A DNA stretch of 64,000 bases from Euptelea pleiosperma (GCA_035048495.1 CM068540.1:12136829-12200828); one strand, 5' to 3'. Shown: positions 33,714 to 44,958, counted from the stretch's first letter. Program-made: numbers and translations. The notes: generated by a model from the sequence alone, not told the origin.

Positions 33714-35654
33714 CAACCCCCAACTAGCATATTGCCAATCCTTGGCAATTAGTGCGAAGTAAATGAGCTTAAAAGGGCTCTGCACATGCTACACACTTTT
33801 TCATATTAGCTCAGGGAAAACGCCATTCGTCAAATCATTGAATGGATGCAAAAATAGTTACATTGCTAGCGAAGAGTTGGAAAGTTTTGGCAAGACTATA
33901 GACTGATAATCATGACCCAGAATAGTTAGACTCTGCGTGTGTGTGTGCTCAACATTTTCATCATCCGACAGTAAAGATTTCCAGATCACCTCTAAATTTT
34001 TATGCCTCGACCTTAAATCTCACATGTTTAGCACTCAGAATAGAATCACACAAGAAGGGTTTTCTTCTTTTCTCTCAATTTATATGTGAGGAGATGTGTT
34101 GATATATGAAAGCAAAGATCTCACATATGTGTTATTTAAAGGAAGGACATTTTTAACAGAAGAAGATCTCATGATTGGAATACCACTTCACTCGGGAACG
34201 TCAAATCAAACTCTATAGCTTCTCTTTCTCCAATCTCCACATTTTATGATCGTACTATCCTAGAATCAAGTAGGACTTTCCTGGGTTGTAATGAGGCTTA
34301 GGTCAGGTGTAGAGAGATAAAGGGATACAGAATTTCAAAGATCTTGAGAGGATATTGCCATTTTCTTGCATTTTTCCTGCGGCGTAGCACCATTATTTGG
34401 TTCTTTTTCCTTTTTTCGTATTTTTCTCTTTTTCTTGATATTTCTGAGACTGCTCAATTTCTTTTCAGCTCTTCTTCATACTTTCTTTCCATATTTTGTT
34501 TTCAGCTTGAACCACTTTCTTTTCCTTTTGATTTTTCTTCTTTACTTTTCTTTTCACGGTACACCCACATCAGTTATTCTTTTGTCCATCTCAAAATAAG
34601 GGTAGCCAGTTATGTTTCGTAGCTGGACTGGATTTTAGGTTATGGGTTTGCAAAGAAAAGGCTTTTATAGAAAGGTTCAAAGGGTTTCTAGTGAAGTATA
34701 ATTCAGGTGAGTAAGAAGGTTGAATGGTTCAGAAAAATGGCCTAAATCATTTTCTAAGGTTTGCACTGTCTTGACTGGATACAGAGAAGGTTCTGTCATA
34801 GTAATCCAATGTTGATGTCGTTCCGAGTTTTATGATCGAAGCAAAAGATAATGAGATCTCTCAACGAATATTTGCGGGCATGAAGAATAATGAGTCATCT
34901 TGTGACTCAGGATTAATGTATAACTCTCTGAAATGATTAAAGGCTCGAAAGCTCACTGGGTTAGGTCTCCACAATTCTTCTCGCAGGATCTCTAGAGTTT
35001 CTAAACTTAGGATAATTCTGATGTTGATAGTGTACAATTGTGCCGAATCTGAGTTTTTCTAAGTTTTCAAAACTGCTGTAGCCACGCTTGACTTGACTCA
35101 ACGCTAACAAAAATTGACATCCTCAATACTGACTTAACGGAGGTTTTCAGCTAATCAAAGTCAATGTATTTGACACATTTTTGAAATTTTAGAAAACTTT
35201 TGGAGAACATCGGAAATCACCCCAAAAATAACTTTTTTATTTTTTATTTTTTATTTGTCAAAATGAAGACATGAGTTCTGGTAAATATCCACCCCCAACC
35301 AAAATACAGCACCGTCCTCGGTGCTCATTACCGGGACATAAAATGATGAAAAATCAGTGATGATGATGCAAAGATTCAGGAAGGATGTTACCAAGTCGGC
35401 AGAAACTCGACAGTGTGTGGTACCTGATGATCGGAAGAATGAATGTACCTGCATTTCCAAAGATATAACAATAATAACAAATGCATGAGACTCATGTACT
35501 CTAGGAATACCGGAATTGCCTTTCCGAAAGCGCTAAGTTTTACGTCTTCAGCCAGACATGACGGGGGTATATCAAGTACCCCCAACCAGGTTAAAACTCA
35601 TGGAGACTGAGTGAATCTGTAGTCTTCCTGACACCTAAGGTGGAACAGAGACAA
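33714..35654 (-). mobile_element. 3' non-coding region of a minus-strand Athila element
   Basis: Directly outside the LTR start the minus strand reads GCTAGTTGGGGGTTG, a purine-rich tract in the PPT position. Further in (35285-35335 on the minus strand) is GAGCACCGAGGACGGTGCTG...GGTTGGGGGTGG, like the G-rich stretch after pol in this lineage. No RT, RNase H or integrase is present between here and the pol fragment at 35655, so about 2-3 kb was deleted. Confidence 0.55.
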
Positions 35655-36488
35655 CTATCCTATCCCTTGTCTGGGTATACCTGTGTAGAACAGGTCTTTC
35701 TCAGTGTAGACTAAGAGAAGGGCATTGAGCTCGCTGAGCAGCCCGGTAAAAGCATGGAGTTGATCTGGGAGGGATCGAAGCTTCTCTGTAAAGATTGAGA
35801 GGAGAGTAGTAGTGGGTTCTCTGACCGTGGTTAGCAGAGCCGCAAACTCATTGAGTTTTGCGGGAATGTATCTGAATGGAGCAGACTCCTGCAGATCAGT
35901 AATACCAAAATTGTATGACTCTGAGATGAAGTCAGACTCAAAGTGTTCTTGACACTTGGATAATTTATCTTCGGGAGAGTCATGAATTAGACTCTTTACG
36001 TCACATGGGTCATTGATAATATCGACGTAGGGTGGCGGGTGAAAACTGTTGACCGCTCCCTTGAGGTTTCCAAATTTGAGAGGGATGTTCAAATCCCTAC
36101 ACTCAATATGTTCAGCCTTGGTGGGGAGCGGTAGGTCCAAGACAACAGGAATCCCATGTTCTAGACACGGCTCATCAGTAAAAATGTCTACATCCAGGGC
36201 AGAGAAAGAATTATCAGAGATAGAGATGGAACTGAGTTCCTCTGTGCTCGGTCCAGAAGTTGGTGCTGTTAAGGGCACCAAAGATTGAGGCACAGGTTGA
36301 TTATTCGTGGTGCATACTCCAGTGGAGGTCAGGCACGGTAGATCTAAGACAGTTAGGATCCTACGATCGAGACAAAGCTCAGTGTCATGAAGATCATCTT
36401 TAGGGTCCGAGTTAGAAGCAGCAGAGGTAGAGTGAGAAATAGGTTGCTTTGAGGTAGGTTCAAGATTTGGTGCTGTTAAACATAAAAT
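35655..36488 (-). pseudogene. Athila protease-RT linker fragment, minus strand
   Basis: The frame is open from 36488 to 35655. It aligns with the segment after protease in the element at 25770-26110: ECRDLNIPLKFGNLKGAVN here against GCRDENMSIAFGNLKAEVN there, then DSPEDKLSKCQEHFESDF against DSTEDILKQCLEHFGADF. It lacks the DLGAS protease box and RT. Its N-terminal part carries two diverged ~60-residue copies, each running from LTAP to LDLP(C/L). It is a dead fragment; the distance from the other copy suggests a different Athila subfamily. Confidence 0.8.
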
Positions 36489-37020
36489 TCATCAAGGGAC
36501 ACTTTTATTCATTAAAAGAGAAGGAAAATTGAAAAGTTTTATGACCAGACATAAAATTCATGAAGGGGCACTTTTAAACATTTCAGTCCATGCCCTATGA
36601 AGAACGTTCCTTGTCATAATTCTTTTTAAGTTCCAGTCATGTCAAGCAAAAAGCAACACGGCGAGTGAGTGGATGGATGGATATATCAAAGAGAGGTAAT
36701 AACCAAATTCAACTCTCTCACAGAAATCTCATTTCCAATCATGGCAAGGCTGCACACATGGTTGTAATCCTCTCACATCTCTATGCTGTGTGGACTAAGA
36801 ACAATTCTATCTCCTTGCTGGCTATATTCACTTGACAGAAGAGACGTGATATGGGGAAGGTAGACAAGTACTACTCGGGCAAATGGGGACATGTGTATGA
36901 TCGAGATAGGTTGACATAACTTTTTTGGCATGCTCATGAATGACACATGATCGTGGGATCCACATGGGAATGAGTTAAGTGCTGATTTTTTTCGTGGCTC
37001 CGACATTTCTAACCTAATGA
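36489..37020. other. unclassified intergenic sequence with short direct repeat
   Basis: CATAAAATTCAT(C/G)AAGGG(A/G)CACTTTT occurs at 36481 and 36548, an old direct repeat of about 30 bp. Nothing else is recognised. Confidence 0.4.
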
Positions 37021-37117
37021 TATCAATAATAATAAATTTTGTTATAATAATAACGTTGGGAATATGTCCCCCTTGTCGAAAAGAGAGAACTATTTATCAA
37101 GGCCCTTAGGTTTTTCA

Positions 37118-38375
37118 GGTATCTATATAACAACAGGACGGTTGTCTCCCACTCTTATCCGACTTCATAAAGGATGGCTGAGATCTTATCACACCAAATG
37201 GACAGTGGATCTCAGCCACTCTCACCCAATTTTGACAAACGCTTTGTCGATGAGTGTCGTGGGCACTGGTCACCTACTATTTACCTACATATAAGGAATG
37301 AAATGGGTTAGATTTACATATAGTCCAAGGGTCAGGCTCAGGAGCCCCACTTTTTATGCCTTGAGAGGGGTGTTACCGTTAAAACGGATTGAAACGGCTA
37401 GGGGCAAAAATAGAAAAAAAGGATTTTAACGGATTTTAATGATTTTAACGGAAAAAAGTGGTGTTGAAATTCAAAATTTAAAATTTGAAAATAAAATTTA
37501 AAAAAAAAATAGAAATTAATGAAAATATAATAGTTTTCTTATACCCCTCTTATCTTATATGGCTTCAATAATGAGTGGCTGAGATCCACTATGCATCATA
37601 TCGATGGCTGAGATTAACTCTCACCCGATTTTGACAAACACTTTGTCGGAAAGTGCCGCGGGAACAGGCCACCCACACATATATCAAGATAACTCAGTTG
37701 TATTCTCTTATCTTATCCATCCATCTAATGTGGACGGTTAGATAAAGAGTGGTTGAGATCAAATCCATCGATCTAATGTGGACGATTGGATTTCAGTTAC
37801 TCAATCCGCCTCATTTGACCTCAATTTATTCAAAATTTATACTTTTACACCGTTATTTTTTGTTATTTATGTTATTTTCCCATTTCTCCCTCTGTGCGTT
37901 ACAATCCGTTATAATAGCCGTTATAATAGAAAAAACAGTAACACCCTAGTCTATTATACCGTTTGAGTGCCGAAGGCACCCAATTTTTGCATACGCTTTT
38001 GTCGGAGAGTGCCGTGGGCATGGGCCATTTACTATTCTATATAACAAAACACATTGGTTGTCTCCCTATTTATACCTCCTCTTATAAACATCAACAAAGA
38101 AGGGCCGAGATCTAATATTCCTCCCCCAAATGGGCGGTGGATCTCCGCCACTCAGTTGATTTTGGCAAATTCTTTGTCGAGGAGTGCCGATGGCACGGGG
38201 CACCCACTAGTCTATATAACAAAACAAGGAAGTTGTCTCCCCTCTTATCCGGCTTCATAAAGGATGGCCAAGATCTTATCCCCCCAATGGATGGTGGATT
38301 TCCACCACTCACACCCGATTTTGGCAAATGCTTTGTTAGAGAGTGCCGTGGGCACGGTCCACCCACTAGTACATA
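37118..38375. repeat. degenerate ~170-bp repeat units (about five)
   Basis: A block with CTATATAACAA...GTTGTCTCCC...GATGGC(T/C)(G/A)AGATCTTAT...TTTTG(A/G)CAAA(C/T)(G/T)CTTTGT...GAGTGCCGTGGGCAC...CACC(T/C)ACTA recurs at about 37118-37285, 37540-37685, 37970-38035 (end only), 38036-38213 and 38214-38375. The last two are directly adjacent. The units are non-coding and of unknown class. The short frames across them are translation of the repeat. Confidence 0.7.
37362..37945. mobile_element. possible MITE with AGGGGTGTTACCGTT-like ends
   Basis: The left end AGGGGTGTTACCGTTAAAACGG faces a right end whose reverse complement is AGGGTGTTACTGTT. Inside there is the phrase AAACGGCTAGGGGCAAAAAT, nearly the same as in the MITE at 39884-40345, and one of the 170-bp units. 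I found no target duplication, so limits and class are uncertain. Confidence 0.4.
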
Positions 38376-38420
38376 ACAAATTAGACTGTGATACTATGAA
38401 TGTCCTTCCTCATTTCAGGC

Positions 38421-38723
38421 TGTTGACAACCACTTTAAAAGTTTAAACTGTTAAAAGGGAGGCGTAATAATGTATATGAAAAGGTCCACGTGTTTAACAA
38501 AGGTGGAATATTGGCCACATAGCCAAACAACACTCTTCAACAACACCCCGCTTCAACACATTGCTGGGATTCGAACCTACAACCTACTAGGATGTCGGTC
38601 TCAAATACCATGTTGACGACCAGTTTACACTAAAAGCTTAAATTGGTAAGAGGGAGGTGTAAAAATGTATATCAAGGGGTTTAACAAAGACGTACAGATT
38701 GGTGGCCACATAACCAAACAACA
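38421..38723 (-). mobile_element. TRIM-like short LTR retroelement
   Basis: Two similar direct repeats of about 112 bp, TGTTGAC(A/G)ACCA...AACCAAACAACA-like, lie at 38421-38532 and 38611-38723, with 78 bp between. On the minus strand the inner edge of the right repeat reads TGGTATTTGAGACC, close to the tRNA-Met-type PBS TGGTATCAGAGCC. The other inner edge is G-rich (GCGGGGTGTTG) like a PPT. Size and layout are those of a terminal-repeat retrotransposon in miniature. No matching 5-bp flank is seen, so limits could be off by a few bases. Confidence 0.6.
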
Positions 38724-38730
38724 CTTAGTT

Positions 38731-39319
38731 TTAAGCTCTGAGACATGTAATTAGCTAAAAAAAAACAATTAATAAGTCATTTTTGGACATATCGCAAGGG
38801 CTTGGTAACTTGAATCATGTCAATATAGGCCCTATGATGGTGTCAATTTTTAGGTCATCATACACGTTTCCCTATCTTACTTCGATCAGAAAGGTTTTTA
38901 AGTCACAGAATATGTCCCTTTCATCCTCTCTAGCACTAAGTGCGAATGGGTCCTACCTTTCACATTACCAGTCCATGCTTACATTATATATGTATGAGAA
39001 AAAGGAAGAGATCCGGCGTGATAGGTCCCCTATTAACCACTAACACACGAATGCTTAATGGGTCCTACATAAAGGAAGTAAACAAGATCAGTTCTAGATC
39101 AACCCTGATCTGATCTAAACACAATCCATTTACAACCCTACTCGAGAACAAAGACCCTTCTTCATTAATGTTGGTTAAGTCACGAAAATGGTTTTGACGA
39201 TGATTGCTTCTTGGCCATGTTGTTGCTAAGTGGCTCTCCATTGGACATGTACCCTTAACAATTTTGCTTTCAAAAAGCATTCACATTTAAAAATTGAAAT
39301 CAACTTTCAAAATTGCGTT
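38731..39319. other. unclassified intergenic sequence
   Basis: About 590 bp between the TRIM-like element and the first MITE. No terminus, repeat or coding signal is recognised. Confidence 0.4.
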
Positions 39320-39327
39320 GTCAGAGG

Positions 39328-39602
39328 CAATATTTTAAAACTCGGAACTCGGACTCGACTCGGAAGTCCATCGGGTCGAGTAATTAAATTAATTAATAAA
39401 TATTTAAATATATAAAAAAAATATCTATTATAAAAACTTTGAAAAAAATCACAAAATATAGAGAAAAAAAACTTCTTTAGTTTCCAAGTCAACCTGACAA
39501 AACCTGCAAATCCAAGTTTATATGCAGAGTTGACTCGAAATACACTCGAGTCAACTCAACTCGGCTGAGTCCCAACTCGAGTCAGCGAGTTTTAAAACAT
39601 AG
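39328..39602. mobile_element. hAT-like MITE, 275 bp (8-bp TSD GTCAGAGG)
   Basis: The ends CAATATTTTAAAACTCG and (reverse complement of the right end) CTATGTTTTAAAACTCG are inverted copies. They are flanked by the exact 8-bp duplication GTCAGAGG at 39320-39327 and 39603-39610. The subterminal regions are rich in ACTCG(A/G)(G/C) motifs in both orientations. An 8-bp duplication and short imperfect TIRs fit the hAT superfamily. No coding capacity. Confidence 0.85.
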
Positions 39603-39610
39603 GTCAGAGG

Positions 39611-39875
39611 TACGTGTTGAGTAGAGAGCCAGTTAGACGCGTCTTTGTGCTAAGTGCTGATTAGTGTAAGTTTCCTACACATCGTGATAAGGGCATTTCG
39701 ACATTGCAGGATGCCATTTATATTAGATCCTTTCTTCTTTCGAATATTTACTTTTAGAGGACGGTTTTGCGAATTATACGTACGTTTGGCGTATACATGG
39801 GGGGTATACCTATTACTGCATGCATACTTCCTATAGCGTACATACCTCCTGCATTCAATGACAATATTCTTATCA
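39611..39875. other. short spacer between two MITEs
   Basis: About 265 bp with no recognised element; short frames on both strands have no family resemblance. Confidence 0.4.
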
Positions 39876-39883
39876 ATCTGAAC

Positions 39884-40052
39884 CAAGGTTTAAAGGAGGC
39901 CGTTTTAATGGCTAAACAGACTGGGGGAGTTATCGTTTAAACCGTTTAAATGATTTGAAACGGCCAGGGGCAAAAATGGGAAAAAATGGAATTTAACGAT
40001 TTTAACGGAAAAAATGGTGCTGAAATTCAAATTTTGAAATTTGAAAATTAAA

Positions 40053-40094
<42 letters not shown>

Positions 40095-40345
40095 TTAATA
40101 TATTTTAATGGAAATTAAACAGATTTTAATGGAATTAAATGGATTTAGCGGCCGTTTTTTTTTCACAAAATTTTTCAGAATTAAACGGCTGTTTAAACGA
40201 TTTTAACGGCTGTTAAAACAAAAAAAAATGGCCGTTTTATTCAAACCGAAAAGACGTGTTTAAACGATTTTAACATAAACGGGATTGGGGCGTTACCATT
40301 TAAACGGCCGTTAAAACTGTTTAAACGGCCGTTTTTAAAACCATG
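39884..40345. mobile_element. hAT-like MITE, 462 bp (8-bp TSD ATCTGAAC)
   Basis: Left end CAAGGTTTAAAGGAGGCCG; the right end in reverse complement is CATGGTTTTAAAAACGGCCG. Both sides carry the exact duplication ATCTGAAC (39876-39883, 40346-40353). The interior is full of GGCCGTTT/AAACGGCC inverted motifs and a (TA)n run near 40069-40091, so the whole element can fold on itself. 8-bp duplications fit hAT. Non-autonomous. Confidence 0.88.
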
Positions 40346-40649
40346 ATCTGAACTGTCCAAATGACCTTAACCATCCAACCAATCATATTCTTTTGGAGCA
40401 GCAAGGAATACAATAATGCAAGAGTCCAGAGGAAAAAAGTATATGGAGAAATAAAAATATCATGTCAAACTAATTTTCGATGAAAGATGTCTTCTACATG
40501 GGGTCTAGTGATTTGTAATTCAGGTTGATAAGTAATGTGTTTCACGTTGATAGTTTAGTGTGTTTATCATTTTGCAATATTAATACCCTGCTATTAGCTG
40601 ACAGGTCCAAGTTGTGCTACCCCACAGTTAATCAGACAAAAATATGTGC

Positions 40650-40774
40650 GGTTGAGGCCATTGACCGTTGGATTCAGAGATCCATGATTCCAGAGGGAAC
40701 AACTATTTTACCTTTTGCAGTTATTGCCTTGTAGACAATGGATCTCTTGAATCCAATGGTTAATGGCCTCAACC
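40650..40774. repeat. 125-bp foldback with ~36-bp arms
   Basis: GGTTGAGGCCATTGACCGTT plus GGATTCAGAGATCCAT (40650-40685) is matched by its inverted copy at 40738-40774, with two or three mismatches and one extra base. The loop is about 52 bases. It could be a very short MITE or a transcribed hairpin. No target duplication is visible. Confidence 0.75.
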
Positions 40775-40859
40775 TTAATCTTTTTTTTCTAGTTATCTTG
40801 GGGTAACATTTTCTAGTAGAGAATGTGAATATCACAAGTAGGCCTAGGACCCAAATTAT

Positions 40860-41215
40860 TTAGAGTGCGAAACATGCACTGCGAAACATTTCACTATCGA
40901 CTGCTGTCTACACTATTAATCGCTTGCCTACGCTTGTTCTCTAGCACTCAAAGACCTTGTCATCTTTTTTGCAAGGAAACAAATATTTCTCACTTTAGAG
41001 GTTTTGGTTGTCGATGCTTTTCTTATCCTCGCCCTTACTCCACTCATAAACTTGATGCTAAAAGTTTACCATGAGTTTTTCTTCGGTATAGTAATCTTCA
41101 CAAGTGGTTTCGTAGCTTACATATTCCATTATGATGTGTCTATGTGTCACATCATGTTATTTTTGATAAAAATATTCGCTTTTGCTGGGAGTTCATCAAC
41201 AACTTGTTACCATTG
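40860..41215 (+). pseudogene. Ty1/copia integrase C-terminal remnant
   Basis: The frame starting near 40865 reads HFRGFGCRCFSYPRPYSTHKL then VFLRYSNLHKWFRSLHIPL and VSHHVIFDKNI. This is the order of the conserved copia integrase end (FGC.CFP, H KL..., VFLGYS...KG(Y/F)RC, (V)SRHV.FDE). Two TGA codons interrupt it. The C-rich early part and the catalytic core are missing. It runs out near 41215; the RT part follows after a 2.6-kb interruption. Confidence 0.75.
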
Positions 41216-41343
41216 ATCTTGTTAGTGTTATAGGATAAATGTGGCTAAGGATTGAAAATTACGACCAAAGGATGCATTGATGGGCCCACTTAGTCAACTA
41301 TTGGAACAGTCAAAGAGAGTTGACTTTTTAGATTTATATGATG

Positions 41344-42480
41344 ATGAACACATTTTTGGAATCTTAAGGCATACGCCTGCATGAAATCAAAAATGATGCG
41401 GGCGTATGGTCTCACTTCCCATTTTTGAGCTTTGGATCATCATGATCAAGCTCCATCGGACAGTCGAGAAGCATCAACGATCATATCTCCATGAAGATGA
41501 ACATATTTTTAGAATCTTAAGACACACCGCCGCATGAAATCAAAGATGATGCAGGGGTATGGTCTCAATTCCCATTTTTGAGCTTTGGATCATCATAATC
41601 AAGCTACATCGGACGGCCGAGAAGCATCAACGGCCAGATCTCCATGAAGATGAACACATTTTTGGAATCTTAAGACATGCACCCACATAAAATTAAAAAT
41701 GATGTGAGCGTATAGTCTCACTTCCCATTTTGGAGCTTTGGATCCTCACGATCAAGTCAGATCAAATAGCTGAGAAGCATCAACGGTCAGATCTCCATGA
41801 AGATGAACACATTTTTAGAATCTTAAGGCATACGTCCAAATGAAATAAAAAATGATGCAGACGTATGGTCTCACTTCCCATTTTAGAGCTTTTGATCCTC
41901 ACGACCAAGTCAGATCAGATGGCTAAGAAGCATCAACGGTCATATCTCCATGAAGAGGAACATATTTTTAGAATCTTAAGGCATACGCTCGCATGAAATC
42001 AAAAATGATGCGGGCGTATGGTCTCACTTCCCATTTTTGAGCTTTAGAACATCATGATCAAGCCAGATCAGACGATCGAAAAGCATCAACCATCATATCT
42101 CCATCAAGATGAAGGGGTTTTTGAGATCATAGGGTATACGCCCACATTAAATTGAAAATAATGCGGGTGTATGGTCTCACATTCTATTTTTGAGTTTCAG
42201 ATTATCATGATCAAGCTAGATTAGACGGCCAAAAAGCATCAACCGCCAGATCTCCATCAAGATGAAAAGATTTTTTAGATCTTAAGGCATACGCCCGTAA
42301 GAAATGCAAAATGATACAGGCGTATGGTCTTCTCATTTCTATGAAGCCATTTGGGAGATATGGCTAAAAGATGAAATTTTGACTTTTTTTGTCAAAGTTG
42401 TGATTTCTCGAGATTTGCGCAGTTTCTGACAGGTCTGATGGCATACGCCCACATGAGATTAAATATTATACGGGTGTATG
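41344..42480. repeat. 153-bp tandem array (7 units plus a diverged end)
   Basis: The GATGAACA(C/T)ATTTTT(G/A)GAATCTTAA start recurs at 41344, 41496, 41649, 41802, 41955, 42108 and 42261, a period of 152-153 bp. Each unit has an inverted pair of the type CATACGCCCGCA...TGCGGGCGTATG separated by 15 bases, then TCTCACTTCCCATTTTTGAGC and GAAGCATCAACGGTCA. A diverged eighth hairpin is at about 42441-42480. There are no coding features. The array sits between two parts of one copia polyprotein remnant. Confidence 0.92.
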
Positions 42481-43879
42481 GTCTTATATTTGTTCAAATA
42501 TGTGTGATTTGGATGATGTTGGAACATGGATGAGAGTAACTCACAGAATTTTGGAACTTCGAGCAATATGGAGGTTTGCGAATAGTCAAACATAGATTTT
42601 TATCAATTCAAGTGTGAATATGGATGAAGATATAGTTTTGATTAATTACTTTAGGGTCAGTTGTATTAATTGAACCCATAATAAGTGATATAGTGACCAA
42701 AATCCCGCGTAACAGGCCTATTTTGTGTGAAAAATATATTATTGTAAATATTACCCCCTCCCTTTAAAAAACTCTATAAATATAGGAAAAAAGGATCGAT
42801 CTTTTTTCCTTTGAGAAGCGTTCTTACTCTATTAAATTTTCGAGAGAATGTATACTTAGGAATTCCCGATCTTGTACATCTACCTTGAATGAAATCGTGA
42901 GTTTGTTATTGATGATTAAACCAAGTATTCATCTATTAAAGGACATCTATTCTTCTCCTAATATGGATCTTCCCTATACGACTACGACAACGACTCAACA
43001 TAATTGATTTTAGGGGAGGAGCGAGCATGATCTAGAGAGTGAGCCTATTTTAGATAGGTCCTCTTAGAGGGACTTATCCAAGATAGAAAAACAACATAGA
43101 ATCCGGGAGAGTGTGTCTTCTCTTTAGCCTCTCAAGAGGCAAGAACATGAACATTTAATCATGGATTCTTGGAAGACATTAATGAATTATAATCAAAAGA
43201 CAATAAAGAAAGTAAAATGAAACAAGTCGAATGTCTTTGAAATACATAACTTTAAATGAGCAATAATTAATAGAATGGATTAAGATTACATTAATTACAT
43301 AAAATCTTTGAATCTGTCACATTTTCAAATCCCTTAACCCCGTACAACCATCAATCAATCCCAAATGAAGACAAGAATTCAGTAAAACTTCATAGAAACT
43401 TCACGGTACATGATTTTACAAATCCGCCCATGTTATACACCATCATCATCATAAAAGAACATCAACCTGCAAAACAAGATATAATAATAACATTAATGAG
43501 AATCAATAAAGAATGATCTTTAAAGAAAAGACATGAAGTTGTATAATCGAATTTACAGAATAAGAATTGAATCTACAGGTTTATTCCTTTTATAATAAAA
43601 TTGCATCTTTTAAACTTTCATTAATAAACTTCTCATTACATCTTAAATGATCTTTTAACTATTAACAAGCAAAAGCTGTAAGAACATGATGCAGAAATTA
43701 AGATTATACATCATTAAGAATTTAAGAATTATTAAAAGAATAAGAAATAAACATTCTCAAACCGAAGGTATTAACATGATCAAACCATAATTATTAACAC
43801 TTTAAAATGAATAACTATTAATATATTATCGAGAGGAGAACCTCCAAAAGGACCACAAGAATTAATTTTTTAGGATACT
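42481..43879. other. non-coding remainder of the insertion in the copia remnant
   Basis: It contains a TATA-like CTATAAATATAGG at about 42774 followed by a possible transcript region and a short LTR-like end, then AT-rich sequence without frames. Boundaries with target duplications were not found, so it may be an old LTR-type insertion, but this is not shown. Confidence 0.35.
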
Positions 43880-43883
43880 ATGG

Positions 43884-44754
43884 ATGTTAATTACTAATCA
43901 TTGTGATACAGCTCCTACAATCTCTCAATTCAAATCCAACAATTCAGATTCTACAATTGATGTACCCATATCTCTTTTTCCTAGTTCAATGTCACTACCG
44001 CCTCACACTTCGTCTCAAACTACCTACGATGCTAATGAGGATGTTGAGGATGTCTCACCGCTCCTACTAGTGGGCAGCTACCACAGGTGACCATCTCTAC
44101 TCCTTCCTCAGAGGACATGTCCTCACCTTTAGTTGAGAATGTGGACACTCAACAATGTTCTTCTCGATGGTATGGCTGCTAGTGATGGTGTGTACTATTT
44201 TCTTCTCGACAATCAGTCTAGAGATGAAATACAAGGGGTGGGGGATCTCTCTATATATATTGACCTGCCACCACTTTATCAATCTCCAATATGTATAGAG
44301 AACATTCATCATATGATCACACATTCCAAGTCTTGTGCTAATATGGATTCTTGCCATCCTTTTACATGCCTTGCTAGGTAACCTTTTCATTCTGCTTATG
44401 TCACTTCGTTGGACTAGATTAAGGAGCTTACTACCTATAAACAGGTTGAAAAACATACTCCATGGCATATATCCATGGATGAGGAGATGGAAGCTCTTCG
44501 CCAAAATAATACTTATTCTCCGATTACCCTCCATGAATGTTGTTGGCTGCAAGTGGATATATAAAACTAAACTTCTTATTGATGATTTCATTGAAATTTA
44601 CAAAGCTTATCTCGTTGCTAAAGGGTTTAAGCAATTACATGGCATTGATTTTGATGAGACATTCAATCTAGCTGTCAAACTTGCAACTCTACGACTTGTT
44701 CTCTCTTTAAATAGTTTTCTTTCTCTCCTTGTAGGGCATCTTATTTTGCTTTAA
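43884..44754 (+). pseudogene. Ty1/copia RT N-terminal remnant
   Basis: In shifting frames the stretch shows the Ser/Thr-rich spacer (43884-44090), a HHMITHSKS motif (~44307), then [15 protein letters not shown] (~44478) and GCKWIYKTK...[18 protein letters not shown](L)A(V)K (44549-44680). That is the start of copia RT (family: GCKWV(Y/F)K...ARLVAKG..Q..GIDY.ETFSPV). It breaks off before the catalytic YVDD box. Several frameshifts; dead. Confidence 0.82.
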
Positions 44755-44958
44755 CCTTATCAATTTTGAGAACTCTCGTTTCTATATTCAGTGAGTGACT
44801 CTTCATAGGGGTGAGTGAGTCCCCTACCTAGGGTGAATGAGTCTCCATTGTCTTATTTTCTCCTAATTGGATTTTATTTAATCTTGTCGTAAAAATTCAA
44901 CAAAGTTCCTTTTAGTTTTTCTCTCGCTTGTTCTATATCACCATCCAAACAATCGTAC

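Noticed and set aside
34344..34622. Phe/Leu-rich frame that could be read as a membrane protein
   Set aside because: It is antisense to the 3' region of a minus-strand Athila remnant and low in complexity; no signal or repeat supports a gene, and no env-like frame was found in the proper orientation.
38560..38585. SINE or tRNA based on GGTTCGAATCCC (minus strand)
   Set aside because: The flanking direct repeats and PBS-like site fit a TRIM better; no A-box with the right spacing is convincing.
41344..42480. CRISPR-like array
   Set aside because: The 153-bp units are contiguous without unique spacers, and the context is a plant nuclear genome.
44097..44591. A 164-codon frame on the minus strand
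   Set aside because: It is antisense to the copia RT remnant, which matches its family on the plus strand.
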